64,000 nt of DNA from Phytobacter diazotrophicus (GTDB lineage: Bacteria > Pseudomonadota > Gammaproteobacteria > Enterobacterales > Enterobacteriaceae). The stretch's first letter is position 1. Every line of letters begins with the position of its first letter. This document shows, piece after piece, positions 1 through 10,102 of this stretch. Made by a program: the position numbers and the translations under genes. The notes under the pieces are model-generated. The model ran no database searches, was not told where the DNA came from, and worked only from the letters and a program-made list of their open reading frames with translations. The stretch covers positions 248,001-312,000 of the forward strand of contig SMDE01000003.1 in the NCBI GenBank assembly GCA_004346725.1. Reading direction: 5' to 3'.

Positions 1-1
1 C

Positions 2-172
2 CATGAAATAACGTTCTCTTCTCTTACTGCTAAAGACCCTACTCTGGAAACACTGCTTCTGACGCTGGCCAAAGAGATGACAATGCCCGAACAGAAACAG
101 CTTTCCTCATTGTTACTTCGCGACGGCATTACCGGTTTGCTGTCTCGTCTGGGTATTCGTGAACAGAAATAA
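2..172 (+). CDS. yfeC: YfeC, C-terminal part (putative DNA-binding protein)
   Basis: The reading frame is open from the window edge to TAA at 170-172 and its 5' end lies outside the window. The last residues (LLLRDGITGLLSRLGIREQK) match the tail of the enterobacterial YfeC family as remembered. They also resemble the C-terminus of the next gene, yfeD (AREGIQGFLQRLGITAIDAE), so the two are paralogues in tandem. YfeC is a small protein with a predicted helix-turn-helix, but that part is not in this window. The molecular role is not established. Only 56 codons are visible, so the call rests on the tail and on the neighbour. Confidence 0.75.
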   Translation, partial: HEITFSSLTAKDPTLETLLLTLAKEMTMPEQKQLSSLLLRDGITGLLSRLGIREQK

Positions 173-173
173 G

Positions 174-569
174 ATGAAACTACCTGATAAAATGACGACT
201 GAGGAATTGGCGGATTTTCTCGGCGTGACAAAACAGACGGTGAATCGTTGGATCCGCGAACAAAAATGGTCAACGGAAAATTTGCCCGGCGTAAAAGGCG
301 GTCGTGCGCGTCTTATCCATATCGATAAAAATGTTCGTCATTTCATTATGAAAACACCCACCATGCGCCAACGCCACTCCCCGGCCTCGCTGGCTGAGCC
401 CTTTCCACACTATGAGGCGGATAAACAGACCTCGGCGCTTTTGAAAATTAATGGCGTGCTGCAAAACATGACGCCGCTTGAGCAAGAACGGCTGGTGGTG
501 TTACTCGCGCGCGAAGGAATTCAGGGTTTTCTACAAAGACTTGGCATTACAGCGATAGATGCGGAGTAA
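174..569 (+). CDS. yfeD: YfeD, small MerR/excisionase-like DNA-binding protein
   Basis: 131 residues, close to the 130 of E. coli YfeD. Residues about 8-32 (TTEELADFLGVTKQTVNRWI and following) form an excisionase/Mu-type helix-turn-helix. The C-terminal 25 residues resemble the end of YfeC. I chose ATG 174, two bases after the yfeC stop, because it fits the family length; a GTG at 159 would overlap yfeC and add five residues. The tandem arrangement suggests co-transcription with yfeC. The gene ends at a strong hairpin shared with the convergent gltX. A DNA-binding role is an inference from the fold; targets are unknown. Confidence 0.85.
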   Translation: MKLPDKMTTEELADFLGVTKQTVNRWIREQKWSTENLPGVKGGRARLIHIDKNVRHFIMKTPTMRQRHSPASLAEPFPHYEADKQTSALLKINGVLQNMTPLEQERLVVLLAREGIQGFLQRLGITAIDAE

Positions 570-571
570 AA

Positions 572-598
572 AAAACGGCAGGTAAAACCTGCCGTTTT
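572..598. terminator. Bidirectional intrinsic terminator between yfeD and gltX
   Basis: An 11-bp stem, AAAACGGCAGG and ACCTGCCGTTTT around a TAAA loop, with A-tracts on the left and T-rich sequence on the right. It lies between the convergent stop codons, so it can end transcription from both sides. Confidence 0.85.
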
Positions 599-614
599 CG
601 TTTTATGTGCCGTC

Positions 615-2030
615 TTACTGCTGACTTTCGCGCTCAGCAATAAAATCCAGCGCTTTATTGATACGCTCAATGCTACGGGATTTACCAATCGCATGCACGG
701 TAACATCCAGCGCAGGAGACTGCCCTGCCCCCGTTACGGCGACGCGCAGAGGCATACCGACTTTCCCCATCCCTACTTCCAGCTCATCAGCCGTTGCCTG
801 GATCGCGTGGTGCACGTTTTCCGCAGTCCAGTCAGTCAGCGCGGCGAGTTTATCACGCACCACTTCCAGCGGTTGACGTGCGACCGGACGCAGGTGTTTT
901 TTCGCGGCATCAGCATCAAACTCAGCGAAATCTTCATAGAAGTAACGGCAGCTTGCCGCAATTTCTTTTAGCGTTTTGCAACGCTCGCCCAGCAGTTTCA
1001 CCAGATCCGCCAGTTGCGGGCCGTTGCGGGTGTCGATATTTTCCTGCTCAATGTGCCACTGCAAATGGGTCGCCACATACTCAGGCGCCAGGGTGTTGAT
1101 ATAGTGGTGGTTCAGCCACAGCAGTTTATCGGTATTAAACGCACTCGCAGATTTGCTCACCGCGCCAAGTGAGAACAGCTTGATCATCTCTTCACGGGAG
1201 AAAATCTCCTGATCGCCGCTCGACCAGCCCAGGCGGACAAGGTAGTTCAGCAACGCTTCCGGCAGGTAGCCATCGTCACGATACTGCATCACGCTGACCG
1301 CGCCATGACGTTTGGAGAGCTTTTTACCGTCATCACCGTTAATCATGGATACATGCGCATAAACCGGCACCGGGGCATTCAGTGCTTTCAGGATGTTGAT
1401 CTGACGCGGTGTGTTGTTGATATGGTCTTCACCACGGATCACATGTGTGATCTGCATATCCCAGTCGTCGACAACTACGCAGAAGTTATAGGTCGGAGAT
1501 CCATCTGTACGACGAATAATCAGATCGTCCAGTTCCTGGTTGCTGAATTCGATCGGCCCGCGGATCTGGTCGTCAAATATAACGGAACCGTCCTGCGGGT
1601 TAGCAAAACGAACAACGCATGGCTCATCCGCGGCATGATGTTCGTGACTATGGCGACAGCGACCGTCATAACGCGGTTTTTCACCTTTCGCCATCTGCTC
1701 TTCACGCAACGCTTCAAGACGCTCTTTTGAGCAATAGCATTTATAAGCAGTGCCCGCTTCCAGCATCTCATCAATAACCGCGTTGTAGCGATCAAAACGT
1801 TTGGTCTGGAAATACGGACCTTCGTCCCATTCCAGATTCAGCCAGTTCATACCATCCATGATGGCTTCAATAGCTTCTGGCGTTGAGCGCTCAAGATCGG
1901 TGTCTTCAATACGCAGCACGAACTCACCATCGTGGTTACGTGCAAAAAGCCAGGAGTAAAGAGCAGTACGCGCACCGCCGACGTGCAGATAGCCAGTCGG
2001 GCTTGGCGCGAAGCGAGTTTTGATTTTCAT
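615..2030 (-). CDS. gltX: Glutamyl-tRNA synthetase
   Basis: Charges tRNA-Glu with glutamate in the cytoplasm. It is a class I synthetase of 471 residues, the same length as E. coli GltX. The HIGH-type nucleotide-binding signature appears as [10 protein letters not shown] (residues 10-19), and the KMSKS-equivalent as KKLSKRHGA (about residues 235-243). The C-terminal third is the helical anticodon-binding region. It is transcribed away from the divergent tRNA-Val/Lys operon and converges on yfeD. No anomaly was seen. Confidence 0.97.
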   Translation of the reverse strand: MKIKTRFAPSPTGYLHVGGARTALYSWLFARNHDGEFVLRIEDTDLERSTPEAIEAIMDGMNWLNLEWDEGPYFQTKRFDRYNAVIDEMLEAGTAYKCYCSKERLEALREEQMAKGEKPRYDGRCRHSHEHHAADEPCVVRFANPQDGSVIFDDQIRGPIEFSNQELDDLIIRRTDGSPTYNFCVVVDDWDMQITHVIRGEDHINNTPRQINILKALNAPVPVYAHVSMINGDDGKKLSKRHGAVSVMQYRDDGYLPEALLNYLVRLGWSSGDQEIFSREEMIKLFSLGAVSKSASAFNTDKLLWLNHHYINTLAPEYVATHLQWHIEQENIDTRNGPQLADLVKLLGERCKTLKEIAASCRYFYEDFAEFDADAAKKHLRPVARQPLEVVRDKLAALTDWTAENVHHAIQATADELEVGMGKVGMPLRVAVTGAGQSPALDVTVHAIGKSRSIERINKALDFIAERESQQ

Positions 2031-2243
2031 GAAAAGGCCTTACGTTTGATAAATATGCCGACAACCGGCAAATCCTGGAAAATTGAGGTCGCAATATTCT
2101 ATCACTGTGGGGTGATTCCTCAATGTTGTTGCCACAATCACAAGCGTCTATATGTATTTTGTATATAAATCATGCGTCCACGCTCGATTCAACAGCGGTT
2201 TGTTTAATTTTACGACGAACGAACAATTTCTTTTGAAAATGCG

Positions 2244-2278
2244 TTGACTCATTTTCAACTCTCCCTATAATGCGACTC
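2244..2278 (+). promoter_or_regulatory. Stable-RNA promoter of the tRNA-Val/Lys operon
   Basis: TTGACT at 2244-2249 and TATAAT at 2266-2271 are separated by 16 bp and followed by the GC-rich discriminator GCGACTCC. A 16-bp spacer with a GC-rich discriminator is typical of stringently controlled stable-RNA promoters. The start point would fall near 2278, about 10 bases before the first tRNA. The AT-rich stretch at 2200-2243 could act as an upstream element. Confidence 0.85.
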
Positions 2279-2288
2279 CACACAGCGG

Positions 2289-2364
2289 GGGTGATTAGCT
2301 CAGCTGGGAGAGCACCTCCCTTACAAGGAGGGGGTCGGCGGTTCGATCCCGTCATCACCCACCA
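2289..2364 (+). tRNA. valU: tRNA-Val (anticodon TAC), first copy
   Basis: A 76-nt gene with complete cloverleaf. The acceptor starts GGGTGATTA and pairs with the 3' TCATCACCCACCA end, the anticodon loop is CTTACAA, the T-arm is GGTTCGATCC, and CCA is encoded. It is identical to the next two copies. It reads GUA and, with the usual modification, other GUN codons. The symbol follows the E. coli valU-valX-valY-lysV order. Confidence 0.97.
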
Positions 2365-2408
2365 CTACTTAGGTAGTCTCCGCCGTGTAATGTAAGAAAT
2401 TGAGAAGT

Positions 2409-2484
2409 GGGTGATTAGCTCAGCTGGGAGAGCACCTCCCTTACAAGGAGGGGGTCGGCGGTTCGATCCCGTCATCACCCACCA
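2409..2484 (+). tRNA. valX: tRNA-Val (anticodon TAC), second copy
   Basis: Identical 76-nt sequence to the first copy, separated from it by a 44-bp spacer. It has the same anticodon loop and encoded CCA. It is part of the same four-tRNA transcript. Confidence 0.97.
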
Positions 2485-2530
2485 CTTTCTCGCCAGCTGG
2501 ATTTCTTACAACAATATGAAGTACCGAAGT

Positions 2531-2606
2531 GGGTGATTAGCTCAGCTGGGAGAGCACCTCCCTTACAAGGAGGGGGTCGGCGGTTCGATCCCGTCATCAC
2601 CCACCA
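2531..2606 (+). tRNA. valY: tRNA-Val (anticodon TAC), third copy
   Basis: Identical 76-nt sequence to the two copies upstream. It is followed after only four bases by the lysine tRNA, so processing must separate them within a short spacer. Confidence 0.97.
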
Positions 2607-2610
2607 CTTC

Positions 2611-2686
2611 GGGTCGTTAGCTCAGTTGGTAGAGCAGTTGACTTTTAATCAATTGGTCGCAGGTTCGAATCCTGCACGACCCACCA
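2611..2686 (+). tRNA. lysV: tRNA-Lys (anticodon TTT)
   Basis: A 76-nt gene starting GGGTCGTTAGCTCAG, with anticodon loop CTTTTAA, T-arm GCAGGTTCGAATCCTGC and encoded CCA. It is the last tRNA of the operon. Its 3' end (TCCTGCACGACCCACCA) is copied twice more downstream, at 2827 and 3058, inside the repeat array. Confidence 0.97.
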
Positions 2687-2690
2687 ATGT

Positions 2691-2718
2691 AAAAAAGCGC
2701 CCTAAAGGCGCTTTTTTG
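2691..2718 (+). terminator. Intrinsic terminator of the tRNA operon, first of three
   Basis: AAAAAAGCGCC and GGCGCTTTTTT form a stem around a CTAAA-type loop immediately after the tRNA-Lys CCA end. It sits inside repeat unit 1, and near-copies follow in units 2 and 3. Confidence 0.85.
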
Positions 2719-2847
2719 CTATCTGCAATATAAAAGATTCGAACCTGCAGCAGGTTCGAGTCGAACGAAGTGAGACAACGGAGCCGCCTGCGGCGACGGC
2801 CCGAAGGGCGAGGCAAAGCTGAGTCATCCTGCACGACCCACCAATGT

Positions 2848-2874
2848 AAAAAAGCGCCCTAAAGGCGCTTTTTT
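2848..2874 (+). terminator. Second terminator hairpin of the tRNA tail array
   Basis: The same AAAAAAGCGCC/GGCGCTTTTTT hairpin as at 2691, placed at the same offset in repeat unit 2. It would stop read-through from the first terminator. Confidence 0.75.
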
Positions 2875-3077
2875 GCTTTCTGCGATATAAAAGATTCGAA
2901 CCTGCAGCAGGTTCGAGTCGACAAAATTGTCGGGAACAATTTTGAACAACGCGATAGCGTTGGCCCGAAGGGCGAGTCTCAGGATGAGACGAGTAGCGAA
3001 GTGAGACAACGGAGCCGCTTGCGGCGACGACCCGAAGGGCGAGGCAAAGCCGAGTCATCCTGCACGACCCACCAATG

Positions 3078-3107
3078 TAAAAATGGCGCTGGCGGCGCTT
3101 TTTTGCT
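3078..3107 (+). terminator. Third terminator hairpin of the tRNA tail array
   Basis: A diverged copy in repeat unit 3: GGCGCT and GGCGCT-type arms with loop changes, followed by a T6 run. The stem pairs less well than in units 1 and 2. It marks the end of recognisable repeat sequence. Confidence 0.6.
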
Positions 3108-3286
3108 ATCTGCAATATACCGTTCTTCTTCCGACACGTATTTTGTTCCTTACTCTCTGCCCAGGAACAGGAAAGAATAAAAACCATTAAACTCGCCCTA
3201 CCTGGCAAGATAATAAACCCTTTAAAAACACCAAAAAGCCAGTCGAAAAAACCAACTTATCCCATATAGTAAAAACAATAAAACCA

Positions 3287-3314
3287 TTAAGTTATCTGCA
3301 GGCAGGTCTGATAA
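3287..3314 (+). promoter_or_regulatory. Possible sigma-28 (FliA) promoter of the flxA-like gene
   Basis: TTAAGTTA is followed, 12 bases on, by TCTGATAA, compared with the FliA consensus TAAAGTTT-N11-GCCGATAA. Six of eight bases match in the -35 half and six of eight in the -10 half, but the spacing is one base long. FlxA of E. coli is a known sigma-28-dependent gene, which makes the site plausible. The leader to ATG 3435 would be long, about 110 bases. A TATAAT at 3347-3352 is an alternative sigma-70 -10 element, though no good -35 was seen. Confidence 0.4.
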
Positions 3315-3434
3315 CGCTTTGCCATAATTTATGCTTAATATAGAGATATAATACCCTGAGCGCGGCACGGATCCGCATGTGCCAGCGGTACTTTTCCACC
3401 GTTAATGGTGTTTTGGGCTAGAGAGGAGAGAAAA

Positions 3435-3818
3435 ATGACAACAATTCAGGCAACCACATCAACTGTGATTTCCAGCAGCATCAGCGGTGGCAAAAGCAGC
3501 ACCAGTAGCACCGGCGGCTCGTCTTCCTCAAACAGCGATATTGCTTCGCAGATCAGCAACATTATGCAGCAAATCTCTAAATTGAGTCAGCAATTGAAAG
3601 ATCTCGCGACATCAGGCAGTGCCGATGCTGACAGCCAGAAACAACGGGAGCTGCTACAGGCTGAGATCAAGCAGTTACAAGCGCAACTGGCCCAACTGGA
3701 ATACAAACAGGCAGAGGAAGCGCAGAAAAAAAATGACGAAAAACAGAGCCAGTCCGCTGTTAAACCAGAAGGTGTTAACACCCCTTCTGACAACAACCAG
3801 ATCGATATTTACATCTGA
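3435..3818 (+). CDS. FlxA-like family protein
   Basis: 127 residues. The N-terminus [17 protein letters not shown] resembles FlxA (TVTIQGNTSTVIS), followed by a Ser/Gly-rich linker (about 15-38). A helical, probably coiled-coil region (about 40-105) is rich in Gln and Leu ([28 protein letters not shown]), and a short tail ends in IDIYI. There is no signal peptide or membrane segment. I chose ATG 3435 because GAGAGGAGAG lies just upstream; an ATG at 3405 has no such site. FlxA belongs to the flagellar regulon of E. coli, but its function is unknown. The gene lies where E. coli has xapR/xapB/xapA and yfeN. Its last 10 bases overlap the 3' end of convergent yfeR. Confidence 0.75.
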   Translation: MTTIQATTSTVISSSISGGKSSTSSTGGSSSSNSDIASQISNIMQQISKLSQQLKDLATSGSADADSQKQRELLQAEIKQLQAQLAQLEYKQAEEAQKKNDEKQSQSAVKPEGVNTPSDNNQIDIYI

Positions 3819-4738
3819 TGGAATAGCGGGTCGTCTTCCCGGGCCTGGTTCAAACACCGGGCCTGTTCACGCACCACATCCCATATCGCCTGCGCGGCTC
3901 CCGAAAGCGAACGATTTTTTCGCTGCACCAGCATGATCTTACGCTTAATCTCTGGCTTTAAGCGTTTCACACACAGTTGGCTCCCCTGCGGCAACGGTAA
4001 CGCCAGCGCGGGCATGATGCTAATCCCAATCCCCGCTTCTACCATAGGAAATAACGTGGCCGGATGCCCTATCTCCTGAACGATAGCGGCTGTGATGCCA
4101 AATTGTGCCAGGGCGGCATCAATTAATGGACGGCTGCCCGAAGCGTAGTCCTGAACCACAAGACGTGAATCTTGCAGTGCTGACCAGGGTATGGTTTGCG
4201 ATGTCGCCCAGGCGTGATCGTGACGGCAGAGCAAAAAGAACGGCTCTTCCAGGATCTCTTCACACTGCAAATCACTCACCGGACCGGGATCGATAACGAT
4301 GCCAAAGTCCACTTCACCATGACGAATACTCTCCAGTACCCACTGTTGCGGCCGATCATGCAGCATAAAGTCGATCTCTGGATAGAGACGGTTACTCTGC
4401 GCAATACATTGCGGAATCAAATGAGCCGAAATCGTCTGACTTGCCGCCACGCGCACTGTACCGGATAGTTGCTGACCCACACGTCCGGCGTCACGTAACG
4501 TGTCATTCAGTTCCTCAAGCAATCTTTCCAGTCTGGCTGCGAGCTGCTGCCCGGCTTCTGTCAGCACCACTTCACGCGTAGTACGATCGAGTAATCGGAC
4601 TCCGGTCTGCAGCTCCAGTTCTTTTACGCTGTGGCTCACTGCCGATTGGCTTAACCCAATAATATCCCCTGCCCGGCTGAAACTTCTGGCATGTGCTACC
4701 GTGACAAAGACACGAAGCTGTCGCAACGAATAATTCAT
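3809..4738 (-). CDS. yfeR: LysR-family transcriptional regulator YfeR
   Basis: 309 residues, against 308 for E. coli YfeR. The N-terminal winged helix-turn-helix covers residues about 1-60 ([22 protein letters not shown]), followed by a linker helix and a periplasmic-binding-protein-like effector domain (about 90-295). It is divergent from yfeH with an 89-bp gap holding an AT-rich dyad, the usual arrangement in which a LysR protein controls itself and the neighbour. Salmonella YfeR has been described as an osmolarity-responsive regulator. The effector is unknown. The 3' end overlaps the flxA-like gene by 10 bases. Confidence 0.93.
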   Translation of the reverse strand: MNYSLRQLRVFVTVAHARSFSRAGDIIGLSQSAVSHSVKELELQTGVRLLDRTTREVVLTEAGQQLAARLERLLEELNDTLRDAGRVGQQLSGTVRVAASQTISAHLIPQCIAQSNRLYPEIDFMLHDRPQQWVLESIRHGEVDFGIVIDPGPVSDLQCEEILEEPFFLLCRHDHAWATSQTIPWSALQDSRLVVQDYASGSRPLIDAALAQFGITAAIVQEIGHPATLFPMVEAGIGISIMPALALPLPQGSQLCVKRLKPEIKRKIMLVQRKNRSLSGAAQAIWDVVREQARCLNQAREDDPLFHQM

Positions 4739-4752
4739 CTAATAAATTCATA

Positions 4753-4765
4753 TATTGATTCAATA
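4753..4765. promoter_or_regulatory. LysR-type dyad between yfeR and yfeH
   Basis: TATTGATTCAATA is a perfect 13-base palindrome around a central T, within a 60-bp AT-rich stretch. It lies 15 bases upstream of the yfeR start and 62 bases upstream of yfeH. A short A/T palindrome between a lysR gene and its divergent neighbour fits the LysR box pattern (T-N11-A). It is the best candidate for the YfeR operator. Confidence 0.5.
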
Positions 4766-4827
4766 AATTAATTTTATTTCTCAAAACAAAAAACGCAAAC
4801 TGTTGGCACCGAATTTCAGGAGTGTTT

Positions 4828-5817
4828 ATGAAACTTTTTCGTGTCCTTGACCCTTTTACATTGACGCTGGTGTGTACCGTTCTGCTGGCCACTTTCTTCC
4901 CGGCCCGCGGCGGTTTTGTTCCCTTCTTTGAAGGGCTGACCACCGCAGCCATTGCGTTGCTGTTTTTTATGCATGGCGCGAAACTGTCTCGAGAAGCGAT
5001 TATTGCCGGGGGTAGCCACTGGCGACTGCATCTGTGGGTGATGTGCAGCACATTCATTTTATTTCCCGTTTTAGGGGTACTGTTTGTCTGGTGGTCACCC
5101 GTCAATGTGAGCCAGGAGCTCTACACCGGTTTCCTCTATCTGTGTATTCTGCCGGCGACCGTACAATCGGCTATTGCCTTTACCTCACTTGCCGGAGGAA
5201 ATGTCGCGGCTGCCGTCTGTTCCGCTTCCGCCTCCAGCCTGTTAGGCATCTTCCTCTCCCCGCTGCTGGTTGGCCTGCTAATGAATCTGCATGGCGCTGA
5301 CGGGAGCCTGGAACAGGTTGGCAAAATTATGCTGCAACTGTTGTTGCCCTTTGTCCTGGGTCATTTGTCACGCCGGTGGACGGGTGCATGGGTGGCGCGT
5401 AATAAGAAGTGGATTTCGAAAACCGATCAAACATCCATTCTGCTGGTCGTCTATTCCGCGTTTAGCGAAGCCGTTGTTAATGGGATCTGGCACAAGGTAG
5501 GCGTAGGTTCACTGCTGTTTATCGTGGTATTCAGCATGGTTCTGTTGGCGATTGTTATCGCGATTAATATCTTCGCGGCCCGTAAACTCGGGTTTAATAA
5601 AGCGGATGAAATCACCATCGTATTCTGCGGCTCCAAGAAAAGCCTGGCCAACGGTATTCCGATGGCCAATATTCTGTTCCCGACATCAGTGATAGGGATG
5701 ATGGTGCTGCCTCTGATGATTTTCCATCAAATCCAGCTAATGGTCTGTGCGGTGCTGGCACGTCGCTACAAACGCCAGACAGAAAAACTGCAGGCACAGG
5801 AAACGGCGAAAGCCTAA
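4828..5817 (+). CDS. yfeH: YfeH, bile acid:sodium symporter (BASS/SBF-like) family membrane protein
   Basis: 329 residues against 332 in E. coli. Ten hydrophobic segments are expected across the inner membrane, the first being FTLTLVCTVLLATFFPARGG. The well-conserved segment around residues 258-280 (FCGSKKSLANGIPMANILF) matches the SBF-like family signature. The start is ATG 4828 with CAGGAG 6 bases upstream; a GTG two codons earlier is less likely. The family includes bile acid and arsenite transporters, but the substrate of YfeH is not known. It is divergently arranged with yfeR, its probable regulator. Confidence 0.9.
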   Translation: MKLFRVLDPFTLTLVCTVLLATFFPARGGFVPFFEGLTTAAIALLFFMHGAKLSREAIIAGGSHWRLHLWVMCSTFILFPVLGVLFVWWSPVNVSQELYTGFLYLCILPATVQSAIAFTSLAGGNVAAAVCSASASSLLGIFLSPLLVGLLMNLHGADGSLEQVGKIMLQLLLPFVLGHLSRRWTGAWVARNKKWISKTDQTSILLVVYSAFSEAVVNGIWHKVGVGSLLFIVVFSMVLLAIVIAINIFAARKLGFNKADEITIVFCGSKKSLANGIPMANILFPTSVIGMMVLPLMIFHQIQLMVCAVLARRYKRQTEKLQAQETAKA

Positions 5818-6029
5818 CGGCGTTTCAGGGGCTGCACCAGATGGGCCAGCCCCTCCGTTTTAATCAGCAAAGCCAGTTGCATAAGTTCGCCCAGATGCCC
5901 GGCAGGAAACGAATCCTTACGGGCAAACCACAGCAGGTACTCCTCAGGTAAATCAATCAGCTTCCGCCCCTGATACTTCCCGAATGGCATCTCAGTGTTC
6001 GCAATCTCAATAAGCTGTTCTTTTTCCAT
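5814..6029 (-). CDS. ypeB: YpeB, DUF3820 family protein
   Basis: 71 residues, a short soluble protein with the DUF3820 signature MPFGKYQGRKLIDLPEEY near residues 14-31. Its start codon directly abuts the stop of ligA (6030), so the two are almost certainly co-transcribed. In other bacteria related domains are attached to exonuclease-like or DnaQ-type proteins, which hints at a nucleic-acid role. Function is otherwise unknown. Its 3' end overlaps the yfeH stop by four bases on the opposite strand. Confidence 0.9.
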   Translation of the reverse strand: MEKEQLIEIANTEMPFGKYQGRKLIDLPEEYLLWFARKDSFPAGHLGELMQLALLIKTEGLAHLVQPLKRR

Positions 6030-8054
<2,025 letters not shown>

Positions 8055-8063
8055 TCAATGATA

Positions 8064-8088
8064 AAAAACCCCCGACGGGCGGGGGTTC
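8064..8088 (-). terminator. Terminator between zipA and ligA
   Basis: On the minus strand AACCCCCG and CGGGGGTT pair around a short CCGT-type loop and are followed by a T-run. The hairpin follows zipA and precedes the ligA start by about 20 bases, so ligA either depends on read-through or has a promoter inside zipA. Confidence 0.75.
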
Positions 8089-8116
8089 TGGGGAAATAAC
8101 GAAGCAACCGTGGCCG

Positions 8117-9106
8117 TTACGCGTTTGCGTCCCTGACTTCACGGATTCTGTCCTGATACTCACGCAGCTTCTGCGGAGTCATCATACGACGCTGATCATC
8201 AAGCACCACGCCGCCAACTTCATCAGCAATGTACTGCGCGGCTTGCAGCATCAGTTTAAAGTTTTGCAGCTCGTCACCGTAAGATGGCACCTGCATAAAC
8301 ATAGTGATACCAGGCGTGGTGAGTTCGCTCATCCGCTCCGGATCAAATGTTCCTGGGTTAACCATATTGGCCAGGCTGAACAGCGTAGGACCGCTACCGT
8401 CCGGGCTGAGATGGCGATGGAAAATGCTCATATCGCCAAACTTGAAACCAACCTGCTGAATACTGTTGAGCAATAGCTCACCCTGTAGCGCGCTGCCCTG
8501 ATGCGCCGCGACGTTCATAATAATGACCGTCTCTTTACGCTGCGGTTTTTCCGCAACCGGGGCTTCTTCAATATGCTCAGGTTCAGGCTCAGGCTGCGCG
8601 ACAGGTTCATGATGCGACGGCTGTGCCGCCGTAAACGCAGGTTGCTGTGGCTGTGCAGGTGCCACAGGCTGAGCAAATTCGCGCTCACGCGGCTCCTGAA
8701 CGGGCTGCTGCGGCTCCACCTGCGGCGCACGCTGTGCCGGCTGAGCAGACGGCTGCGCCTGACGCTCTTCATGGCGGGCAGGGGCAGCAGTTGCGCGAGG
8801 CTGCGCCGACGCGTACGGAGGTTGATACTGATGCTGTGGCTGTTGACGCGGAGCCTCAGGTTCACTTCCCGCTTTTGGCGGTGCGTTTACCCGATGAACG
8901 CGGACTTCGCCCACGCTGTCGTCATCTTCCTCGACATCCTCGTCGTAGGCGTCATCGTCGTCACGTCGCGACTTCATACGTTTTAACGGTCGATCGCGGA
9001 ACATTGAGGAACGTTCTTTACGACTGGTCCAGAAACCGTGAACCAGTAAAGCGATTATGGCGATCGCGCCAACAATGATTAATATCAGACGCAAATCCTG
9101 CATCAT
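8117..9106 (-). CDS. zipA: Cell division protein ZipA
   Basis: 329 residues against 328 in E. coli. An N-terminal membrane anchor (about residues 6-25, [20 protein letters not shown]) has no cleavable signal. A short basic and acidic charged region, a long Pro/Gln/Ala-rich linker (about 75-185) and a C-terminal FtsZ-binding domain (about 190-329, [12 protein letters not shown] to [12 protein letters not shown]) follow. ZipA tethers FtsZ polymers to the inner membrane at the division site. The start was set at the MMQDLRL methionine because the upstream 17 codons are not conserved in the family. It is divergent from cysZ. Confidence 0.96.
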   Translation of the reverse strand: MMQDLRLILIIVGAIAIIALLVHGFWTSRKERSSMFRDRPLKRMKSRRDDDDAYDEDVEEDDDSVGEVRVHRVNAPPKAGSEPEAPRQQPQHQYQPPYASAQPRATAAPARHEERQAQPSAQPAQRAPQVEPQQPVQEPREREFAQPVAPAQPQQPAFTAAQPSHHEPVAQPEPEPEHIEEAPVAEKPQRKETVIIMNVAAHQGSALQGELLLNSIQQVGFKFGDMSIFHRHLSPDGSGPTLFSLANMVNPGTFDPERMSELTTPGITMFMQVPSYGDELQNFKLMLQAAQYIADEVGGVVLDDQRRMMTPQKLREYQDRIREVRDANA

Positions 9107-9336
9107 TATATTCTCTGTTGTTCTAACACCTTGCCAACACGGCAAACATTTACTCACTAAGAGTATTTGCCGATTACGTCAAGTGCAAGTGTACACATGC
9201 CTTTCACAGCATAAAGATGAACGAAATTGTGCTTTTTGCTGTTTTTTCGAACATTTCCGAACGGGTTTTTTCACCTGCGAACAGATAATATAGGTTTTTG
9301 CGTTTCTGGCTGTAATAAAAGGAGTATTGCCCGGCT

Positions 9337-10098
9337 ATGGTTTCATCTTCCCCAACCTCATCACGCAGCGGCGTTTTCTATTTTTCTCAAGGCTGGAAGC
9401 TCATCACGCTGCCGGGCATTCGCCGTTTCGTCATTTTGCCGCTTCTCGTCAATATCATATTGATGGGGAGCGCTTTTGCATGGCTATTTACCCGCCTCGA
9501 CAACTGGATCCCCGCGCTTATGAGCCATGTTCCTGACTGGCTACAGTGGCTCAGCTATTTGCTCTGGCCAATTGCGGTTGTTTCAATCCTGCTGGTGTTC
9601 AGCTATTTCTTCTCCACTATCGCCAACTGGATTGCCGCACCATTCAATGGCCTGCTCGCCGAACAGCTTGAGGCCCGCTTAACCGGTGCGACGCCGCCCG
9701 ATACCGGCGTATCCGCCATCATTAAAGATATCCCGCGTATTATGAAGCGCGAATGGCAGAAGCTTGCCTGGTATCTGCCACGCGCGCTCGTTTTATTACT
9801 GCTCTATTTCATTCCGGGTATCGGTCAAACCGTCGCGCCTGTGCTGTGGTTTTTGTTCAGCGCCTGGATGCTGGCCATCCAGTACTGTGATTACCCGTTT
9901 GATAATCACAAAGTGCCGTTCAAAGAGATGCGCGTCGCCTTGCGGACACGTAAGGTAACGAACATGCAATTTGGCGCGCTTACCAGCCTGTTCACCCTGA
10001 TTCCGGTATTGAATCTGGTCGTGATGCCAGTTGCAGTCTGCGGTGCAACAGCAATGTGGGTCGACTGTTATCGTGAAAAGAACGCCGCCTGGCGCTAA
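9337..10098 (+). CDS. cysZ: Sulfate transporter CysZ
   Basis: 253 residues, identical in length to E. coli CysZ. It is an inner-membrane protein with hydrophobic stretches at about 27-50, 65-90, 145-185 and 205-235. The conserved [11 protein letters not shown] segment is present. It takes up sulfate for the cysteine pathway, and its placement immediately upstream of cysK is the usual one. A separate promoter is expected for cysK in the 141-bp gap. Confidence 0.96.
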   Translation: MVSSSPTSSRSGVFYFSQGWKLITLPGIRRFVILPLLVNIILMGSAFAWLFTRLDNWIPALMSHVPDWLQWLSYLLWPIAVVSILLVFSYFFSTIANWIAAPFNGLLAEQLEARLTGATPPDTGVSAIIKDIPRIMKREWQKLAWYLPRALVLLLLYFIPGIGQTVAPVLWFLFSAWMLAIQYCDYPFDNHKVPFKEMRVALRTRKVTNMQFGALTSLFTLIPVLNLVVMPVAVCGATAMWVDCYREKNAAWR

Positions 10099-10102
10099 AG
10101 GA

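Larger units (their letters stand above)
2670..3119 (+). repeat. tRNA-Lys tail repeat array (rtT-like), about 2.3 units
   Basis: Three direct units each start with the last 17 bases of tRNA-Lys (TCCTGCACGACCCACCA) plus ATGTAAAAA. Unit 1 is 2670-2826 (157 bp), unit 2 is 2827-3057 (231 bp) and a partial unit 3 runs from 3058 to about 3119. Units share the terminator hairpin, a palindrome made from the T-arm sequence (CGAACCTGC/GCAGGTTCG), and a stretch ending CCCGAAGGGCGAG. Unit 2 carries about 74 extra bases containing a further AAAATTGT/ACAATTTT inverted repeat. The organisation resembles the tyrT (rtT) repeats of E. coli, which also begin with a tRNA 3' end. No protein-coding gene is supported here. 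Confidence 0.85.

Noticed and set aside
2533-2733. 66-codon plus frame over tRNA genes (MISSAGRAPPLQGGGRRFDPV)
   Set aside because: It is the translation of tRNA-Val and tRNA-Lys, a common annotation artefact.
2702-3208. 168-codon minus-strand frame across the tRNA repeat array
   Set aside because: It translates the repeat units (the VGRAGFEPATN and GGSCRMT parts come from tRNA sequence) and has no ribosome site or known family.
3347-3352. TATAAT as the main promoter of the flxA-like gene
   Set aside because: No matching -35 element is at 15-19 bases. The nearest TTGCCA lies 22 bases away, so it is kept only as an alternative.
4572-5105. 177-codon minus-strand frame opposite the yfeR/yfeH region
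   Set aside because: It spans the yfeR promoter and the start of yfeH on the wrong strand, with no recognisable domain.
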